Positions 49,101 through 57,894 of a stretch of DNA of 64,000 bases are shown here, in pieces (the first letter of the stretch is position 1; each line of letters opens with the position of its first letter). The stretch lies in contig JAVKFF010000149.1 in assembly GCA_040226215.1 (NCBI GenBank), positions 6,185 to 70,184 of the forward strand, in the 5' to 3' direction. The notes beneath the pieces were generated by a model. It saw nothing but the letters and a program-made list of their open reading frames with translations. It searched no databases and was not told the DNA's origin. The position numbers and the translations under genes were made by a program. Origin of the DNA: JAVKFF01 sp040226215 (GTDB lineage Bacteria > Pseudomonadota > Alphaproteobacteria > DSM-16000 > Inquilinaceae).

Positions 49101-50131
49101 TGCGCGGCCTGGCTGCCCACCCGGCGCACCCCGGCGGCCAGGCGGGCGAGATTGCCCTCCGACAATGCCGCCAGCCGGTCGCGCTCGGGAACCAGTTCCT
49201 CGAGATGCTGCCGGCCGAGGCGCACGAAGCGCGCCCCGCCTTCCGGGTCGAAGGGGAAGTCCGAGCCGAACATGACGCGGTCGTCGCGGAAGAAGGAGAG
49301 CCCACAGGCGAGCGCGCCTTTGGCGCCGAAGACGGCGGTGTCGGCGTGGAACTCCCGGAAATAATCGATGACCGGCCGCTCCAGCTCGGCTGCGAGCAGG
49401 TCCGTGTCCTCAGGGGCGGTGCGGCTGCCGATGCTCTCCAGCCCCGAGTCCAGCCGACCCTCGAGATAGGGAATGGTCGCGCCGAGGTGGTGGGCGATGA
49501 CGATCAGGCCCGGCAGCCGGTCGAACAGGCCGGACAGCACCAGCCTGGCCATCGCCGCACTGGTCTCGTAGGGCCAGCCGAAGGTCCACCAGATCTCGTA
49601 CTTCGATCGCGCCTCGCTGCGATAGTCGGGCATGTCGGCGCCGCGCGCCGGGTGCAGCCAGATCGGCAGCGACCGTCGGTGCGCCTCGGCGAAGAAGGGA
49701 AGAAAGTCCGGATGGTCGAGGGCGGTGCCGCGCACCTGGCTGGGTATCTGCACGCCGATGGCGCCCAAATGGTCGACCGCCTCATCCAGGCAGGCGATGG
49801 CGCCCGCGACGTCGTCCAGCGCCACGGCCGCGACGAAATGGGCGAAGCGGTCCGGGTGGCGCGACACCAAATCGGCCATGCCGTGATTGGCCCGCCGCGC
49901 CAGGTCCCGCGCCTGGTCACCCCGCGCCAGCAGCTCGATCGGCGGCATCGACAGGGTCAGCACCTGGCGGTAGTCGCCGAGCGCGTCCATCAGGCGGAAG
50001 CGGGCGTCGAGATCCCACAGCGTGTCGAGTTCCAGCCAGCGGCGCAGCTGGCCCGGGTTGGGCGCGTGGTCGCGCAGCCAGGCGAAATAGGCCGGCGGGG
50101 CCACATGGGTGTAGCAGTCCACCCAGGTCAT
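49097..50131 (-). CDS. Amidohydrolase-2 family protein (ACMSD-like TIM barrel)
   Basis: A 344-residue metal-dependent hydrolase or decarboxylase. The N-terminal metal motif reads D-C-Y-T-H (residues 5-9), so the first His of the usual HxH is Tyr, a variant also seen in some ACMSD-like subgroups; other ligands are His in WLHPARG, His in IAHHLGATIPYLEGR and Asp in FGSDFPFDPEGG. Relatives decarboxylate aromatic-type acids or hydrolyse lactones. The start overlaps the stop of the beta-propeller gene (ATGA) and its own stop overlaps the DUF1445 start, so the three are co-translated. Confidence 0.86.
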   Translation of the reverse strand: MTWVDCYTHVAPPAYFAWLRDHAPNPGQLRRWLELDTLWDLDARFRLMDALGDYRQVLTLSMPPIELLARGDQARDLARRANHGMADLVSRHPDRFAHFVAAVALDDVAGAIACLDEAVDHLGAIGVQIPSQVRGTALDHPDFLPFFAEAHRRSLPIWLHPARGADMPDYRSEARSKYEIWWTFGWPYETSAAMARLVLSGLFDRLPGLIVIAHHLGATIPYLEGRLDSGLESIGSRTAPEDTDLLAAELERPVIDYFREFHADTAVFGAKGALACGLSFFRDDRVMFGSDFPFDPEGGARFVRLGRQHLEELVPERDRLAALSEGNLARLAAGVRRVGSQAAQ

Positions 50132-51240
50132 GGGGTGTCCGCGCCCGCCGCCGGGTCGAGGCTGATCTCGTAGACCTGGGCATGCCCGTCCCGGTCGGAG
50201 GTGAAGACCACGTGCCGGCCCGACGGCGAGAAGCGGGGATGGGCGTGGGTGTGCTGCGGCGCATAGACCGCGACCGGGCCGTCATTGTAGGGGAACGGGC
50301 CGGCCCAGTGGAAACCGGCCGAGCTGGCATGCGACCAGGCGAGGAAGTCCGCACCGGCATCCGGCGCGCTGGCGAGGTCGATGAGGTGCATGCCGATATC
50401 GGGGAAATTGGTGTCGCAGACCACGTGCCGCCCGCTGGCGTCGGTGATGGCGTGCCAGGCCGGGAAGCGCGAAAGCCAGTCGACCGCGCCGCTCTCCAGG
50501 TCGATGCGGCGCAGGCCACGCGCCCAGTCGACGAACATGATCGCCCGCTCGCCGGGGATCCAGGTCTCGTGCGTGACCCATTGCAGCGGATCCTCGCGCT
50601 CGTGCACCCGGCGGTTGCCGGCACCTGAGCGGTCGGTCACCCAGACCCGGTCGGTCAACGGCCCGGCATAGAGAATGAGGTCGTCGTCGTCCGGGCAGAA
50701 CTGCGGGTGGCCGATGGTGTCGCGCTCGAGGAAGACCTCGCTCGTCGCCTTGCGCGTGTCGATCAGGTGGAAGCGGGTGCGCGCGCCCGTCCTGACCGGC
50801 ACCGCCCACCAGTCACCCGAGGCGGAGAGCGCCGTGGTGCCCATGGCGGCGCCGACCATGCCCTTCTCGCGCATCTCGGCCGCGCCGAAATCCGCAAGCC
50901 GCTCCTCATCGCCCGTGGCGGTATCCACCATCCAGGCGGCGCTGCCGGCCGTGAAGTAGACGCGGCCGCCATCGGGGGAGGGATGTACCGACCACTCGGC
51001 GATGTCGTCGCGGTCGGTGAAGCGCAGGAGGTCGCCCGTCGCCCGTTCCTCGGCCATGATCTGGGGCCGGCCGCCGCGATGGGAGACGAAGAAGAGGAAG
51101 CGCTCCGCCCGGTCATAGGCTGGCACGAAGAAGAAGGGGTGGTGGTGGATCGCCGGGGCGCTGGTCACCTGGCGGACGCTGACGCCGCTTTTCGGGTCGC
51201 GTGACGTGCTGTCCTCGCGCGGCAGGCGGACGGGTTGCAT
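50128..51240 (-). CDS. Oligogalacturonate-lyase-like seven-bladed beta-propeller
   Basis: A 370-residue WD40/TolB-like propeller. Features matching family 22 oligogalacturonate lyase: HPQFCPDDDDLILYAG, THETW containing one metal His, and Q-H-T-H-A-H-P with the Q-x2-H-x-H manganese ligand set. The His and Gln ligands of the known lyase appear to be present. These enzymes split unsaturated uronate oligomers by beta-elimination and are cytoplasmic; this protein has no signal peptide. The ATG at 51240 (MQPVRLPRED) was chosen over an upstream frame extension of low quality. No other pectin genes are nearby, so the natural substrate may be a different uronate-like compound. Confidence 0.78.
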   Translation of the reverse strand: MQPVRLPREDSTSRDPKSGVSVRQVTSAPAIHHHPFFFVPAYDRAERFLFFVSHRGGRPQIMAEERATGDLLRFTDRDDIAEWSVHPSPDGGRVYFTAGSAAWMVDTATGDEERLADFGAAEMREKGMVGAAMGTTALSASGDWWAVPVRTGARTRFHLIDTRKATSEVFLERDTIGHPQFCPDDDDLILYAGPLTDRVWVTDRSGAGNRRVHEREDPLQWVTHETWIPGERAIMFVDWARGLRRIDLESGAVDWLSRFPAWHAITDASGRHVVCDTNFPDIGMHLIDLASAPDAGADFLAWSHASSAGFHWAGPFPYNDGPVAVYAPQHTHAHPRFSPSGRHVVFTSDRDGHAQVYEISLDPAAGADTP

Positions 51241-51247
51241 GGCGCCG

Positions 51248-53143
51248 CTACTCGCCGGGCTGGGCCGTCGTGGCGGCCGGGGCGGGGGCCTGCGCGGCCC
51301 CGAACAGCCGGAACAGCACCACCAGCACCGCGCCTGCCACCAGGCCCGCGATCCAGCCATAGCTGAGCGTCGGCGAGAAGATCACCAGCAGCGCCACGGC
51401 GCCGACGAGGGCGCGTTCCCGGGTCAGCAGCGAGCGCCAGCAGTATCCGCCGAGCGCCACCGCCCACAGGCCGGTGCCGCAGAACAGGCCGATGCAGGCG
51501 ATCGCCACTTCGCCGGCCGTGCCCTGGAACAGCAGCGCGTCGTCGAAGACGAAGGCGAAGGGCACGAAGAAGGCGACCAGGCTCATCAGAAAGGCCCGCA
51601 CACTGGTACGCATGGCGCTGGCGTTGGCGAGACCCGCGGCGGCGTAGGAGGCGATCGCCACCGGCGGTGTGACCATGGACAGCACGCAGTAATAGAGGAT
51701 GAAGAAGTGCGCCGAGAGCAGCGGCACGCCGAGGTCGCGCAGGGCCGGGGCGTAGAGGATGGCGCCGATGATGTAGGCGGCGACGGTCGGCAGGCCCATG
51801 CCCATGATGATGCAGCCAATGATGATCAGGGCGAGCGAGCCGATCAGCGTGCCGCCGCCCGCGGCGATCAGCGAGCCGGAGAATTTCAGCGCCAGGTTCG
51901 ACTGCACGGCGACGGCGATGATGATGCCGATGGCGGCGATCGGCACCGCGACCTCGGCCGCCTGGCGGGTGGCGTCGCGCACCGCCTCGACCATCGCCCG
52001 GGGCTTCATCCAGGTGCGCGGCAGCAGCATGGCGGCGACGGGGCAGCTTGCCGTGGCGATCAGCGCGGCGTAGGAGGCCGAGTAGCCGGAGGCCAGGATG
52101 GCGATCAGGGTGACCGGCGGGATCAGCAGGTGCAGGCGGGGCAGGATCGGCTCGACCTTTCGGAGATCCTCTGATGTCAGCGTGCCGATGCCGCTGCGCC
52201 GGGCCGTCAGGTCGACGATGACGAGCAGCGCCACGTAGAAGGCGAGGGCCGGGATCAGGCCGGCCAGGGCGATGTCGGCATAGGGGATGCTCAGCAGGTC
52301 GGCCATGACGAAGGCGGCGACGCCCATGATCGGCGGCATCAGCTGGCCGCCGGTCGAGGCGATCGCTTCGGTGGCGGCGGCGCGGTCGGCGGAGAAGCCG
52401 CAGCGGCGCATCAGCGGGATCGTGAACACGCCCGTCGCCGAGACGTTGGCGACCGCGCTGCCGGAGATCGTGCCCATCAGGCTGGAGGCGACGATCGCCG
52501 CCTTGGCGGCGCCACCCACGGCCCAGCCGGCGACGCGCAGGGCGACGTCGATGAACAGCTGCCCACCGCCGACGGCCGAGTAGATCGCCCCGAAGGCGAT
52601 GAAATAGAAGACGAAGTGGACGGAGGTGGCGGTCGTGATGCCGAGCACGCCGGTCGTCGTCATCGTCATGATCTCGATGGCGTCATCGAAGGCAAAGCCG
52701 CGGAAGGACAGCCAGCCGGGTAGCCAGGAGCCGAAGAACCCGTAGAGCAGGAAGACGAGGAGGACTACCAGCAGGGTCCAACCGACGGTGCGCCGGACCC
52801 CCTCGAAGAGCAGCAGAACAAGGATGGCGCCCGCCGCCATGTCTATCGGCAGTACCGGCGACACGTTCTCCATGCGCGTGGAGAGGCGGGGGAACTCAAG
52901 CCAGTAATAGAGGCCGACGAAGATGACCGCGGCGATGACCAGCGCGTCGACGATCCAGTCAACCGCCCGGCGCTGCCGGCCGGTACCGCCGAAGGGCCGC
53001 CACAGGATCACCAGGCCGAGCGCCATGACCAGGTGGAAGGGCCGCTCCACCAGCGGCTGCTGGGGATGCAGCAGCACCCAGACCTGGAACGCGAAGAAGA
53101 CGGCACCCAGCAGAAATCGCGGATCCGCCAGCAGTCTCACCAT
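51248..53143 (-). CDS. TRAP transporter fused permease (DctQM fusion, TAXI type)
   Basis: A 631-residue, about sixteen-segment membrane protein. The first about 190 residues correspond to the small permease, the rest to DctM with SSLMGTISGSAVANVSATGVFTIPLMRR, GGQLMPPIMGVAAFVMAD and IIGCIIMGMGLPTVAAYI. Fused permeases accompany TAXI-type binding proteins, as here with the gene immediately upstream. It lies 7 bp before the beta-propeller gene. Confidence 0.93.
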   Translation of the reverse strand: MVRLLADPRFLLGAVFFAFQVWVLLHPQQPLVERPFHLVMALGLVILWRPFGGTGRQRRAVDWIVDALVIAAVIFVGLYYWLEFPRLSTRMENVSPVLPIDMAAGAILVLLLFEGVRRTVGWTLLVVLLVFLLYGFFGSWLPGWLSFRGFAFDDAIEIMTMTTTGVLGITTATSVHFVFYFIAFGAIYSAVGGGQLFIDVALRVAGWAVGGAAKAAIVASSLMGTISGSAVANVSATGVFTIPLMRRCGFSADRAAATEAIASTGGQLMPPIMGVAAFVMADLLSIPYADIALAGLIPALAFYVALLVIVDLTARRSGIGTLTSEDLRKVEPILPRLHLLIPPVTLIAILASGYSASYAALIATASCPVAAMLLPRTWMKPRAMVEAVRDATRQAAEVAVPIAAIGIIIAVAVQSNLALKFSGSLIAAGGGTLIGSLALIIIGCIIMGMGLPTVAAYIIGAILYAPALRDLGVPLLSAHFFILYYCVLSMVTPPVAIASYAAAGLANASAMRTSVRAFLMSLVAFFVPFAFVFDDALLFQGTAGEVAIACIGLFCGTGLWAVALGGYCWRSLLTRERALVGAVALLVIFSPTLSYGWIAGLVAGAVLVVLFRLFGAAQAPAPAATTAQPGE

Positions 53144-53232
53144 CGGGGTCTCTTTCCGAGCGGAAGGGGCGCTAGAGAAGGCGAGGGGGACGGTCCCGGG
53201 GATGCCGGAACCGTCCCGCCGTCATGGCTGGA

Positions 53233-54225
53233 TCACTCGATCCAGCCGCGCTCGCGATAGTACTGCTCCGCACCCGGATGCAGCGGCACGCCGGTGTTTT
53301 CCGGCCGCCACGCGGCCTCCGGGTTGAAGCCGGCCCAGGCGGCGTGCGCCTCGCCCATGGCGTCGGCGTTCTCGATCAGCGTGCGGGTGATCGCGTAGGC
53401 CACCTCGTCGGGCAGGCTGGCATTGGCGATCAGCACGGTGCCGAAATCGGCTCCCATGTTGGCTTCCGTCTGGTTGTCGAACCAGGGCCCGTACGCGGCC
53501 GGCGCCAGCCCGTTGGCGGCGAGGTGGTCGAGCACGCTCTGCGGCAGGTCGAGGAAGCGAACATCGCCGGTCAGCGTGACCTCGGTGATCACCGGATGGC
53601 CCTGCAGCACGGTGTCGAAATAGAGGTCGGCACCGCCGTCACGGATGACCTGCGGGATCTGCGCGGTCTCGACCTGGATGATGTCGCCGCCATTGGCGAT
53701 GATCTCGTCCCGGCTGGTGCCCAGCGCCTCCATGATCATGTCGGCGGTCGGCGGGGCGGAGGAGCCGGCCGGCTTCATGATGACGCGGATCGCCTCGTCG
53801 GAGGAGAGGATCGCCTCCAGCGTGTCGAGGCCGGTGCGCTCCACGAAGTCGTTGGTCACCATGGCCGCCATGTAGACCGAGTTGAGTCCGCCCACGAGCG
53901 CCCGGATGTCGGGGGCCGAGGCGCCCTGGTATAGCTCGTGACCATTGGCCGCCCAGACCGAGGTGGCAACATTGGCGAGCGCCACTTCCGCGTCGCCGTT
54001 CTGCACCACCATCGGGTTGGCGATGCCGCCGCCCCGGGCGATGATCTCGACATTGGCGTCGCCGAGTTGCGGTTCGATCAAGCCCTCGAGCGTGGCGGCG
54101 AAGACGTACCAGGACGAGCCCTCGCGCATCGCGCCGATGCGGATGTCCTGGGCACTGGCATAGGTGCTGACGCCCACGACGGCGCCCACAAAGCCGCCGA
54201 CAGCGGCGGTGAACAGCTTCCTCAT
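53233..54225 (-). CDS. TAXI family TRAP transporter substrate-binding protein
   Basis: A 330-residue periplasmic protein. Signal peptide of about 25 residues ending TYASAQ. TAXI features are DIRIGAMREGSSWYVFAATL, the ARGGGIANPMVVQNGDAEVALANVATSVWAANG region and PAGSSAPPTADMIMEALG. The family binds glutamate, other dicarboxylates or unknown acids. It lies 90 bp upstream of the fused permease and 65 bp after the aldolase gene. Confidence 0.9.
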   Translation of the reverse strand: MRKLFTAAVGGFVGAVVGVSTYASAQDIRIGAMREGSSWYVFAATLEGLIEPQLGDANVEIIARGGGIANPMVVQNGDAEVALANVATSVWAANGHELYQGASAPDIRALVGGLNSVYMAAMVTNDFVERTGLDTLEAILSSDEAIRVIMKPAGSSAPPTADMIMEALGTSRDEIIANGGDIIQVETAQIPQVIRDGGADLYFDTVLQGHPVITEVTLTGDVRFLDLPQSVLDHLAANGLAPAAYGPWFDNQTEANMGADFGTVLIANASLPDEVAYAITRTLIENADAMGEAHAAWAGFNPEAAWRPENTGVPLHPGAEQYYRERGWIE

Positions 54226-54290
54226 TGGACGGTTTCCTCCCTTTTCTGGATCCCGGTGGTCCGGTTCGATGTGTGGCGGGGGAAGGCGGC

Positions 54291-55235
54291 CTACTCGGCC
54301 GCTTCCTCCAGCAGCATGCCCGCCTCGCGCAAGGCCGAGCGGATCATCTCCAACTCCTTGCCCTTGGGCGGCTCGGTCGGCTGGCGGACCTTGTTGGAGC
54401 TGAAGCGGCCGGCCAGCATCATTGCGGTCTTCATGCGCGAATGGGCATCGCCCGTGGGCTCGCCCAGGCCGTAGACAGCCTCCTTCAGCGGCAGGATGGA
54501 GTTCTGGATATCCATCGCCGTCTTCAGGTCACCCTGCTTCACTGCTTCGTAGAGCGCGCAGATGCGGTCGGGGATGAACGAGGCGAAGCCGACCAGCGCG
54601 CCGTCCACGCCCTGCACCATCGAGGCCAGCAGGTACTCGTCATGGCAGGTGAGGACCGCCTTCTCCGGCGCAGTGGCGCGGATCGCGTTGACGTCGCGGG
54701 CATACTTGCTCATCTCCCGCGTGCCCACCTTGAAGCCGGCGACATGCGGCAGCTTGGCCAGTTCCACCATCAGGTCGGTGGAGTAGGAAGCCCTGGTCCA
54801 GGCCGGGTAGACATGGACGATGAGGTCGAGGCCGGAGCCCTCGCCGATGGCCTGGAAGTACTTCAACACGTGCTCGTCGCGCATGCCGAAGCGCAGCCAC
54901 ATGTGCGGCGGCATGACCAGCGCGCCCGAGGCGCCGGCCTCGCGGAAGGCGACGCCGTGCTCGACCGCCTCGGTGATCGACTCGCAGCAGATGCCGGAGA
55001 CCACCGGCACCCGGCCATCGGCGGCCTTGGCGACGATGCGCGTCACCTCCGCCCGCTCGTCCCGATCGAGCGCGAAGACCTCGCCGGTATGGCCGTTGGT
55101 GACGAGGCCGGTGATGCCCGGATGGGTCAGCAGCCAGGATGTGAAGCGGGTGAGTTCCGCCTCGTCGATGCTTTCGTCGTCATGGAACGGCACCTGCAGC
55201 GCCGGCATGATGCCCTTGTAGTCCCACTTGGCCAT
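54291..55235 (-). CDS. Dihydrodipicolinate synthase family (class I aldolase/dehydratase)
   Basis: A 314-residue TIM-barrel enzyme using a Lys Schiff base. K169 (AGFKVGT) and Y143 (HVYPAW) are the catalytic pair. The loop that reads G-T-T-G-E in dihydrodipicolinate synthase is NGHTGE here (H49 in place of Thr), which argues against lysine synthesis and for a catabolic relative such as a keto-sugar-acid dehydratase or pyruvate aldolase. The ATG at 55235 (MAKWDYKGIM) follows AAGGGAAG. It is the first structural gene of the IclR-led operon. Confidence 0.88.
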   Translation of the reverse strand: MAKWDYKGIMPALQVPFHDDESIDEAELTRFTSWLLTHPGITGLVTNGHTGEVFALDRDERAEVTRIVAKAADGRVPVVSGICCESITEAVEHGVAFREAGASGALVMPPHMWLRFGMRDEHVLKYFQAIGEGSGLDLIVHVYPAWTRASYSTDLMVELAKLPHVAGFKVGTREMSKYARDVNAIRATAPEKAVLTCHDEYLLASMVQGVDGALVGFASFIPDRICALYEAVKQGDLKTAMDIQNSILPLKEAVYGLGEPTGDAHSRMKTAMMLAGRFSSNKVRQPTEPPKGKELEMIRSALREAGMLLEEAAE

Positions 55236-55299
55236 TCGTCTTCCCTTCTTCTCTGTCGATGGTCCGTTGTCCGCGGATCGGTGGATGTCGGCGTGGCCT

Positions 55300-56115
55300 T
55301 TACGCCACGTTCGAGGCGGCCATGCCGTTGGCCCTGAGCGCACGGGCGATCTGGCCGGCCGCGTGCTTCAGCGGCTCCAGTGAGCGGCCGATGAACTCCT
55401 CCTCGCTGGCGTGGAAGCTCGGCGCGGCGACGCTGATCGCGGCCATGGCGATACCGTCCTCGTCGAGCACGGGTGCTGCGAGGATGCGCAGGCCCGAGGA
55501 GATCAGCGACTCGCCCGAGGCGTAGCCGAGCTGGCGCACCTGGTTGAGCATTGCCTCGACCTGGGAAGCGCTCAGCTCCTGCTGCGGCCGGTGCTGGCTG
55601 CGTGGCCTCTGTGCCAACACGCCGTCGACCACCTCCCGCGTCGAGAAGGCGAGGATCGACAGCCCGATGGTGCTGCAATAGGCCGGGATGGTGGTGCCGA
55701 TGCGGATGTCGACGCCGAGCCGGGTGACCCCGGCGCGCACCCGCTCGACATAGAGGATGTCGGCGTGGTCGAGCACGCCGAGGCTGGCCGCCTCGCTGAC
55801 ATCGTTTACCAGGCGCCGCAGGATCGGCCGGGCGACGTCGCGCAGGTCCATGCGGGCGATGGCGTGGAAGCCGAGATCGGTGACCTTGAGTCCCAGCCGG
55901 AACGACTTCGTCCCTTCCACCCGCTCCACATAGTCGAAGGCGTTGAGGGTGTTGAGCATGCGGAACGTCGTACCGGGATCGAGTCCGGCGGCGCGGGCGA
56001 CCTCGCTCAACGTCATCTCCGGCCGCTCGGCGCTGAACGCCTCCAGCACGCGCAGGCCCTTGGCCAGGGAGTTGACCATGTTTCGGGGGTTGACGCGCGT
56101 TGGCGAGGCTGTCAT
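55300..56115 (-). CDS. IclR-family transcriptional regulator
   Basis: A 271-residue regulator. Winged helix-turn-helix at about 14-75 (SLAKGLRVLEAFSAERPEMTLSEVARAAGL, TTFRMLNTL), effector domain with ILYVERVRAGVTRLGVDIRIGTTIPAYCSTIG and the late GIAMAAISVAAPS. It heads the seven-gene leftward operon of aldolase, TAXI transporter, lyase-like, amidohydrolase and DUF1445 genes. The ATG at 56115 has no ribosome site and begins inside an AT-rich tract; an in-frame ATG at 56079 is an alternative. Confidence 0.9.
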   Translation of the reverse strand: MTASPTRVNPRNMVNSLAKGLRVLEAFSAERPEMTLSEVARAAGLDPGTTFRMLNTLNAFDYVERVEGTKSFRLGLKVTDLGFHAIARMDLRDVARPILRRLVNDVSEAASLGVLDHADILYVERVRAGVTRLGVDIRIGTTIPAYCSTIGLSILAFSTREVVDGVLAQRPRSQHRPQQELSASQVEAMLNQVRQLGYASGESLISSGLRILAAPVLDEDGIAMAAISVAAPSFHASEEEFIGRSLEPLKHAAGQIARALRANGMAASNVA

Positions 56116-56117
56116 TT

Positions 56118-56132
56118 TTTCGGATTGCGAAA
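56118..56132. promoter_or_regulatory. 15-bp inverted repeat at the IclR start
   Basis: TTTCG-GATTG-CGAAA, perfect 5-bp arms, begins three bases upstream of the IclR start codon, in an AT-rich 143-bp gap. The size fits IclR autoregulation, which would block both transcription and translation start. A second AT-rich block (TTATTTTTGTGATACGAA) follows to 56150. Confidence 0.45.
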
Positions 56133-56259
56133 TTATTTTTGTGATACGAAGATGCTGACATGATCGGCAGGCGCTGTCAACGCGCCGGCGATGCCCGTCA
56201 CTGCGTGTGGATGTCGGCCTGCGAACGGACCTGCGAATGGACCGGCGAACGGAACGGGG

Positions 56260-56979
56260 TCAGGCGCCGCGCAGCAGCAGGACCAGCGCGCTGAGAACGA
56301 CCATGGCAAGGAGGACGCGGCGCAGCAGGCCGCGGTCGACCAGTCGGATGCCCCAGCGCGAGGCGAAGAAGCCGAGCAGCATCGGCGGCACCAGGACGAG
56401 GCCGCGGACGAGATCCGTGCCGGAGAACGAACCGAAGCCGGCCAGCGAGGCGATGGAGACCACCGCGCCGACGGTGAAGTAGGCCGACAGCGTGGCGCGA
56501 ACCTCCGCCCCGCTGCCATGCTGCATGACGATGACCATGGGCGGGCCGCCGATGGAGGTGAGCGTGCCCATGTAGCCCGAGGCGAAGCCGGCGATGCCCA
56601 TGCTTGTGGTGGTGCGGCGGACTTTCAGGCCCAGCAGGCTGAGGGCGACAGCGGCCAGAATGAGGATGGCGAAGAGCCTGGCATAGCTGTCCTGGGTGAG
56701 CGCGGTCAGGGTCAGCGCCGCAAGGATGGCGGCGGGCAGGCGGCCGACCAGCGCGGCGATCGTACCGGACCAGTCGACGGCGGCGAACTCCCGCCAGACC
56801 GCCAGCACGGCGGTGAAGAACATCGGCACCAGCATCGCCCCCGGCACGTATTCCGGCGCGATCAGCAGAACCACGGGCGAGGCGAACAGGCCGAGGCCGA
56901 CACCGGTCGTGCCCTGCAGGAAGGCGCCGCCGCATACCAGGGCGCAGACCAGGGCAAGTATCGCGGGGTCGAGTCCCAT
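56260..56979 (-). CDS. TSUP (TauE/SafE) family membrane carrier
   Basis: A 239-residue protein with about seven or eight hydrophobic segments and the TSUP repeats FLQGTTGVGLGLFASPVVLL in the first half and ASGYMGTLTSIGGPPMVIV in the second. The ATG at 56979 follows AGGAG with eight-base spacing; the longer frame to 57138 was not used. Neighbours do not reveal the substrate. It is on the same strand as the small membrane protein at 57357 but separated from it by a 377-bp gap with three strong hairpins. Confidence 0.87.
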   Translation of the reverse strand: MGLDPAILALVCALVCGGAFLQGTTGVGLGLFASPVVLLIAPEYVPGAMLVPMFFTAVLAVWREFAAVDWSGTIAALVGRLPAAILAALTLTALTQDSYARLFAILILAAVALSLLGLKVRRTTTSMGIAGFASGYMGTLTSIGGPPMVIVMQHGSGAEVRATLSAYFTVGAVVSIASLAGFGSFSGTDLVRGLVLVPPMLLGFFASRWGIRLVDRGLLRRVLLAMVVLSALVLLLRGA

Positions 56980-57170
56980 CCGGGTGGCTCCTGTCAGGCG
57001 GACGGCCAAATGGCCGCCGGGGGGAAGCAACCCTAGGCGGGTCAATCCGAAAAGGAAGACCTTCATGGCCTGCACTGGCCTCGACCTCGACCCCGGCCCC
57101 GACTGGAACGGCCGGGACCGTCGTCGCCGGGCTGCCATCTGCTTTCGCCTTGGCGATGGAGTGGCATTGC

Positions 57171-57212
57171 ATCGATCGGCTGGATGCGTCCAGGCACATC
57201 CAGCCGATCGAT
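57171..57212. repeat. Hairpin 1: perfect 16-bp inverted repeat
   Basis: ATCGATCGGCTGGATG (57171-57186) is the exact reverse complement of 57197-57212, with a 10-base loop. There is no U-run after it, so it is not a simple intrinsic terminator. Confidence 0.9.
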
Positions 57213-57220
57213 AATCTAAT

Positions 57221-57281
57221 AGACAGGATCACGGCTCCACGGAGCCGGCATCGGCTCCGTGAAGCCGTGTGAATCCTGTCT
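57221..57281. repeat. Hairpin 2: about 27-bp imperfect inverted repeat
   Basis: Arms starting AGACAGGAT and ending ATCCTGTCT pair along about 27 bases with small bulges around a GGCTCC/GGAGCC core and a four-base GCAT loop. Short ATCGAT flanks on both sides extend the symmetry to about 57208-57293. Confidence 0.88.
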
Positions 57282-57294
57282 ACTAGCCATCGAT

Positions 57295-57359
57295 TAGAGC
57301 GGATTCACATGCCTTGACGGGAGCGCTTCCGCGATTCCTTCAAGGTATGATCCGCTCTA
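57295..57359. repeat. Hairpin 3: REP-like TAGAGCGGAT inverted repeat
   Basis: TAGAGCGGAT (57295-57304) pairs exactly with ATCCGCTCTA (57350-57359); inside it CCTTGA pairs with TCAAGG. TAGAGCGGAT-type palindromes recur in intergenic regions of many alphaproteobacteria (general knowledge). The right arm supplies the stop codon of the membrane protein gene at 57357. Confidence 0.8.
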
Positions 57360-57764
57360 GGCCTGGACGGAAGCGGGACGCGGCGCCGCGCGGAGCGAGG
57401 CATATTCGAGGGCGGCGAAGAGCGCGACCACCAGGGCCTGGGCAACCACGAAGGCGACGCCCAGGGCGTTCGGCGCGACCCAGCCCGTGAGCAGCAGGGC
57501 GAAACTTGCCACCACCCAGGCCTCATTGCCGAGGATCACCAGCCAGACGGCCCCGGCATGGCCATGACCAAACCGGCCGATGGCGAACATGAGGACGCCG
57601 AGCGGCAGCAGGACGAGGCCCGAATAGAAGAGGAGGCTGGCGGGCAGGGCGGTCAGCGCGGCCAGGGTCTCCGGCAGCACCGTCAGCAGTAGCCCCATGG
57701 CAAGGGCGGTGACGGCGTCGGTGGTCAGGATGGTGCGCAGCGTGAAACGGGACGAGATGGTCAT
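57357..57764 (-). CDS. Small four-helix membrane protein of unknown function
   Basis: A 135-residue protein with four hydrophobic segments (residues about 12-33, 42-62, 70-93 and 100-122) and little charged sequence between them. I do not recognise a family with certainty. Its TAG stop codon lies in the arm of the REP-like repeat. It is divergent from the XRE regulator gene, and their gap holds a perfect 7-bp palindrome, so the two are probably a regulator and its target. Confidence 0.75.
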   Translation of the reverse strand: MTISSRFTLRTILTTDAVTALAMGLLLTVLPETLAALTALPASLLFYSGLVLLPLGVLMFAIGRFGHGHAGAVWLVILGNEAWVVASFALLLTGWVAPNALGVAFVVAQALVVALFAALEYASLRAAPRPASVQA

Positions 57765-57844
57765 GATCGGTCTCCTGCGTGTCCGCGCGGCCGTGATCGG
57801 CCGGCATGCGGGACGGAGACTGGCGCCGCGAGGTCATCGGGTCG

Positions 57845-57861
57845 ATTACCTGCGAGGTAAT
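57845..57861. promoter_or_regulatory. Candidate XRE operator, ATTACCT-GCG-AGGTAAT
   Basis: Perfect 7-bp inverted repeat with a 3-bp centre, located 34 bp upstream of the XRE regulator start and 80 bp upstream of the divergent membrane protein start. It is the only striking palindrome in this gap. Confidence 0.6.
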
Positions 57862-57894
57862 GGCGTTGGGCCGCATCCGCGCTAGGCTGTGGCC

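Larger units (their letters stand above)
56980..57356. other. Gene-free stretch with hairpin cluster
   Basis: No convincing coding region. The left half (56980-57170) is GC-rich leader of the TSUP gene, with no clear motif apart from its ribosome site. The right half is almost entirely three adjacent inverted repeats, listed separately. Confidence 0.7.

Noticed and set aside
54291..55235. Lysine-biosynthetic dihydrodipicolinate synthase
   Set aside because: The conserved Thr-Thr loop is altered to His-Thr and the gene sits in a catabolic TRAP operon under IclR control.
57171..57360. tRNA gene, attachment site or CRISPR array
   Set aside because: The stems do not form a cloverleaf, there is no integrase nearby, and the arms are not regularly spaced direct repeats.
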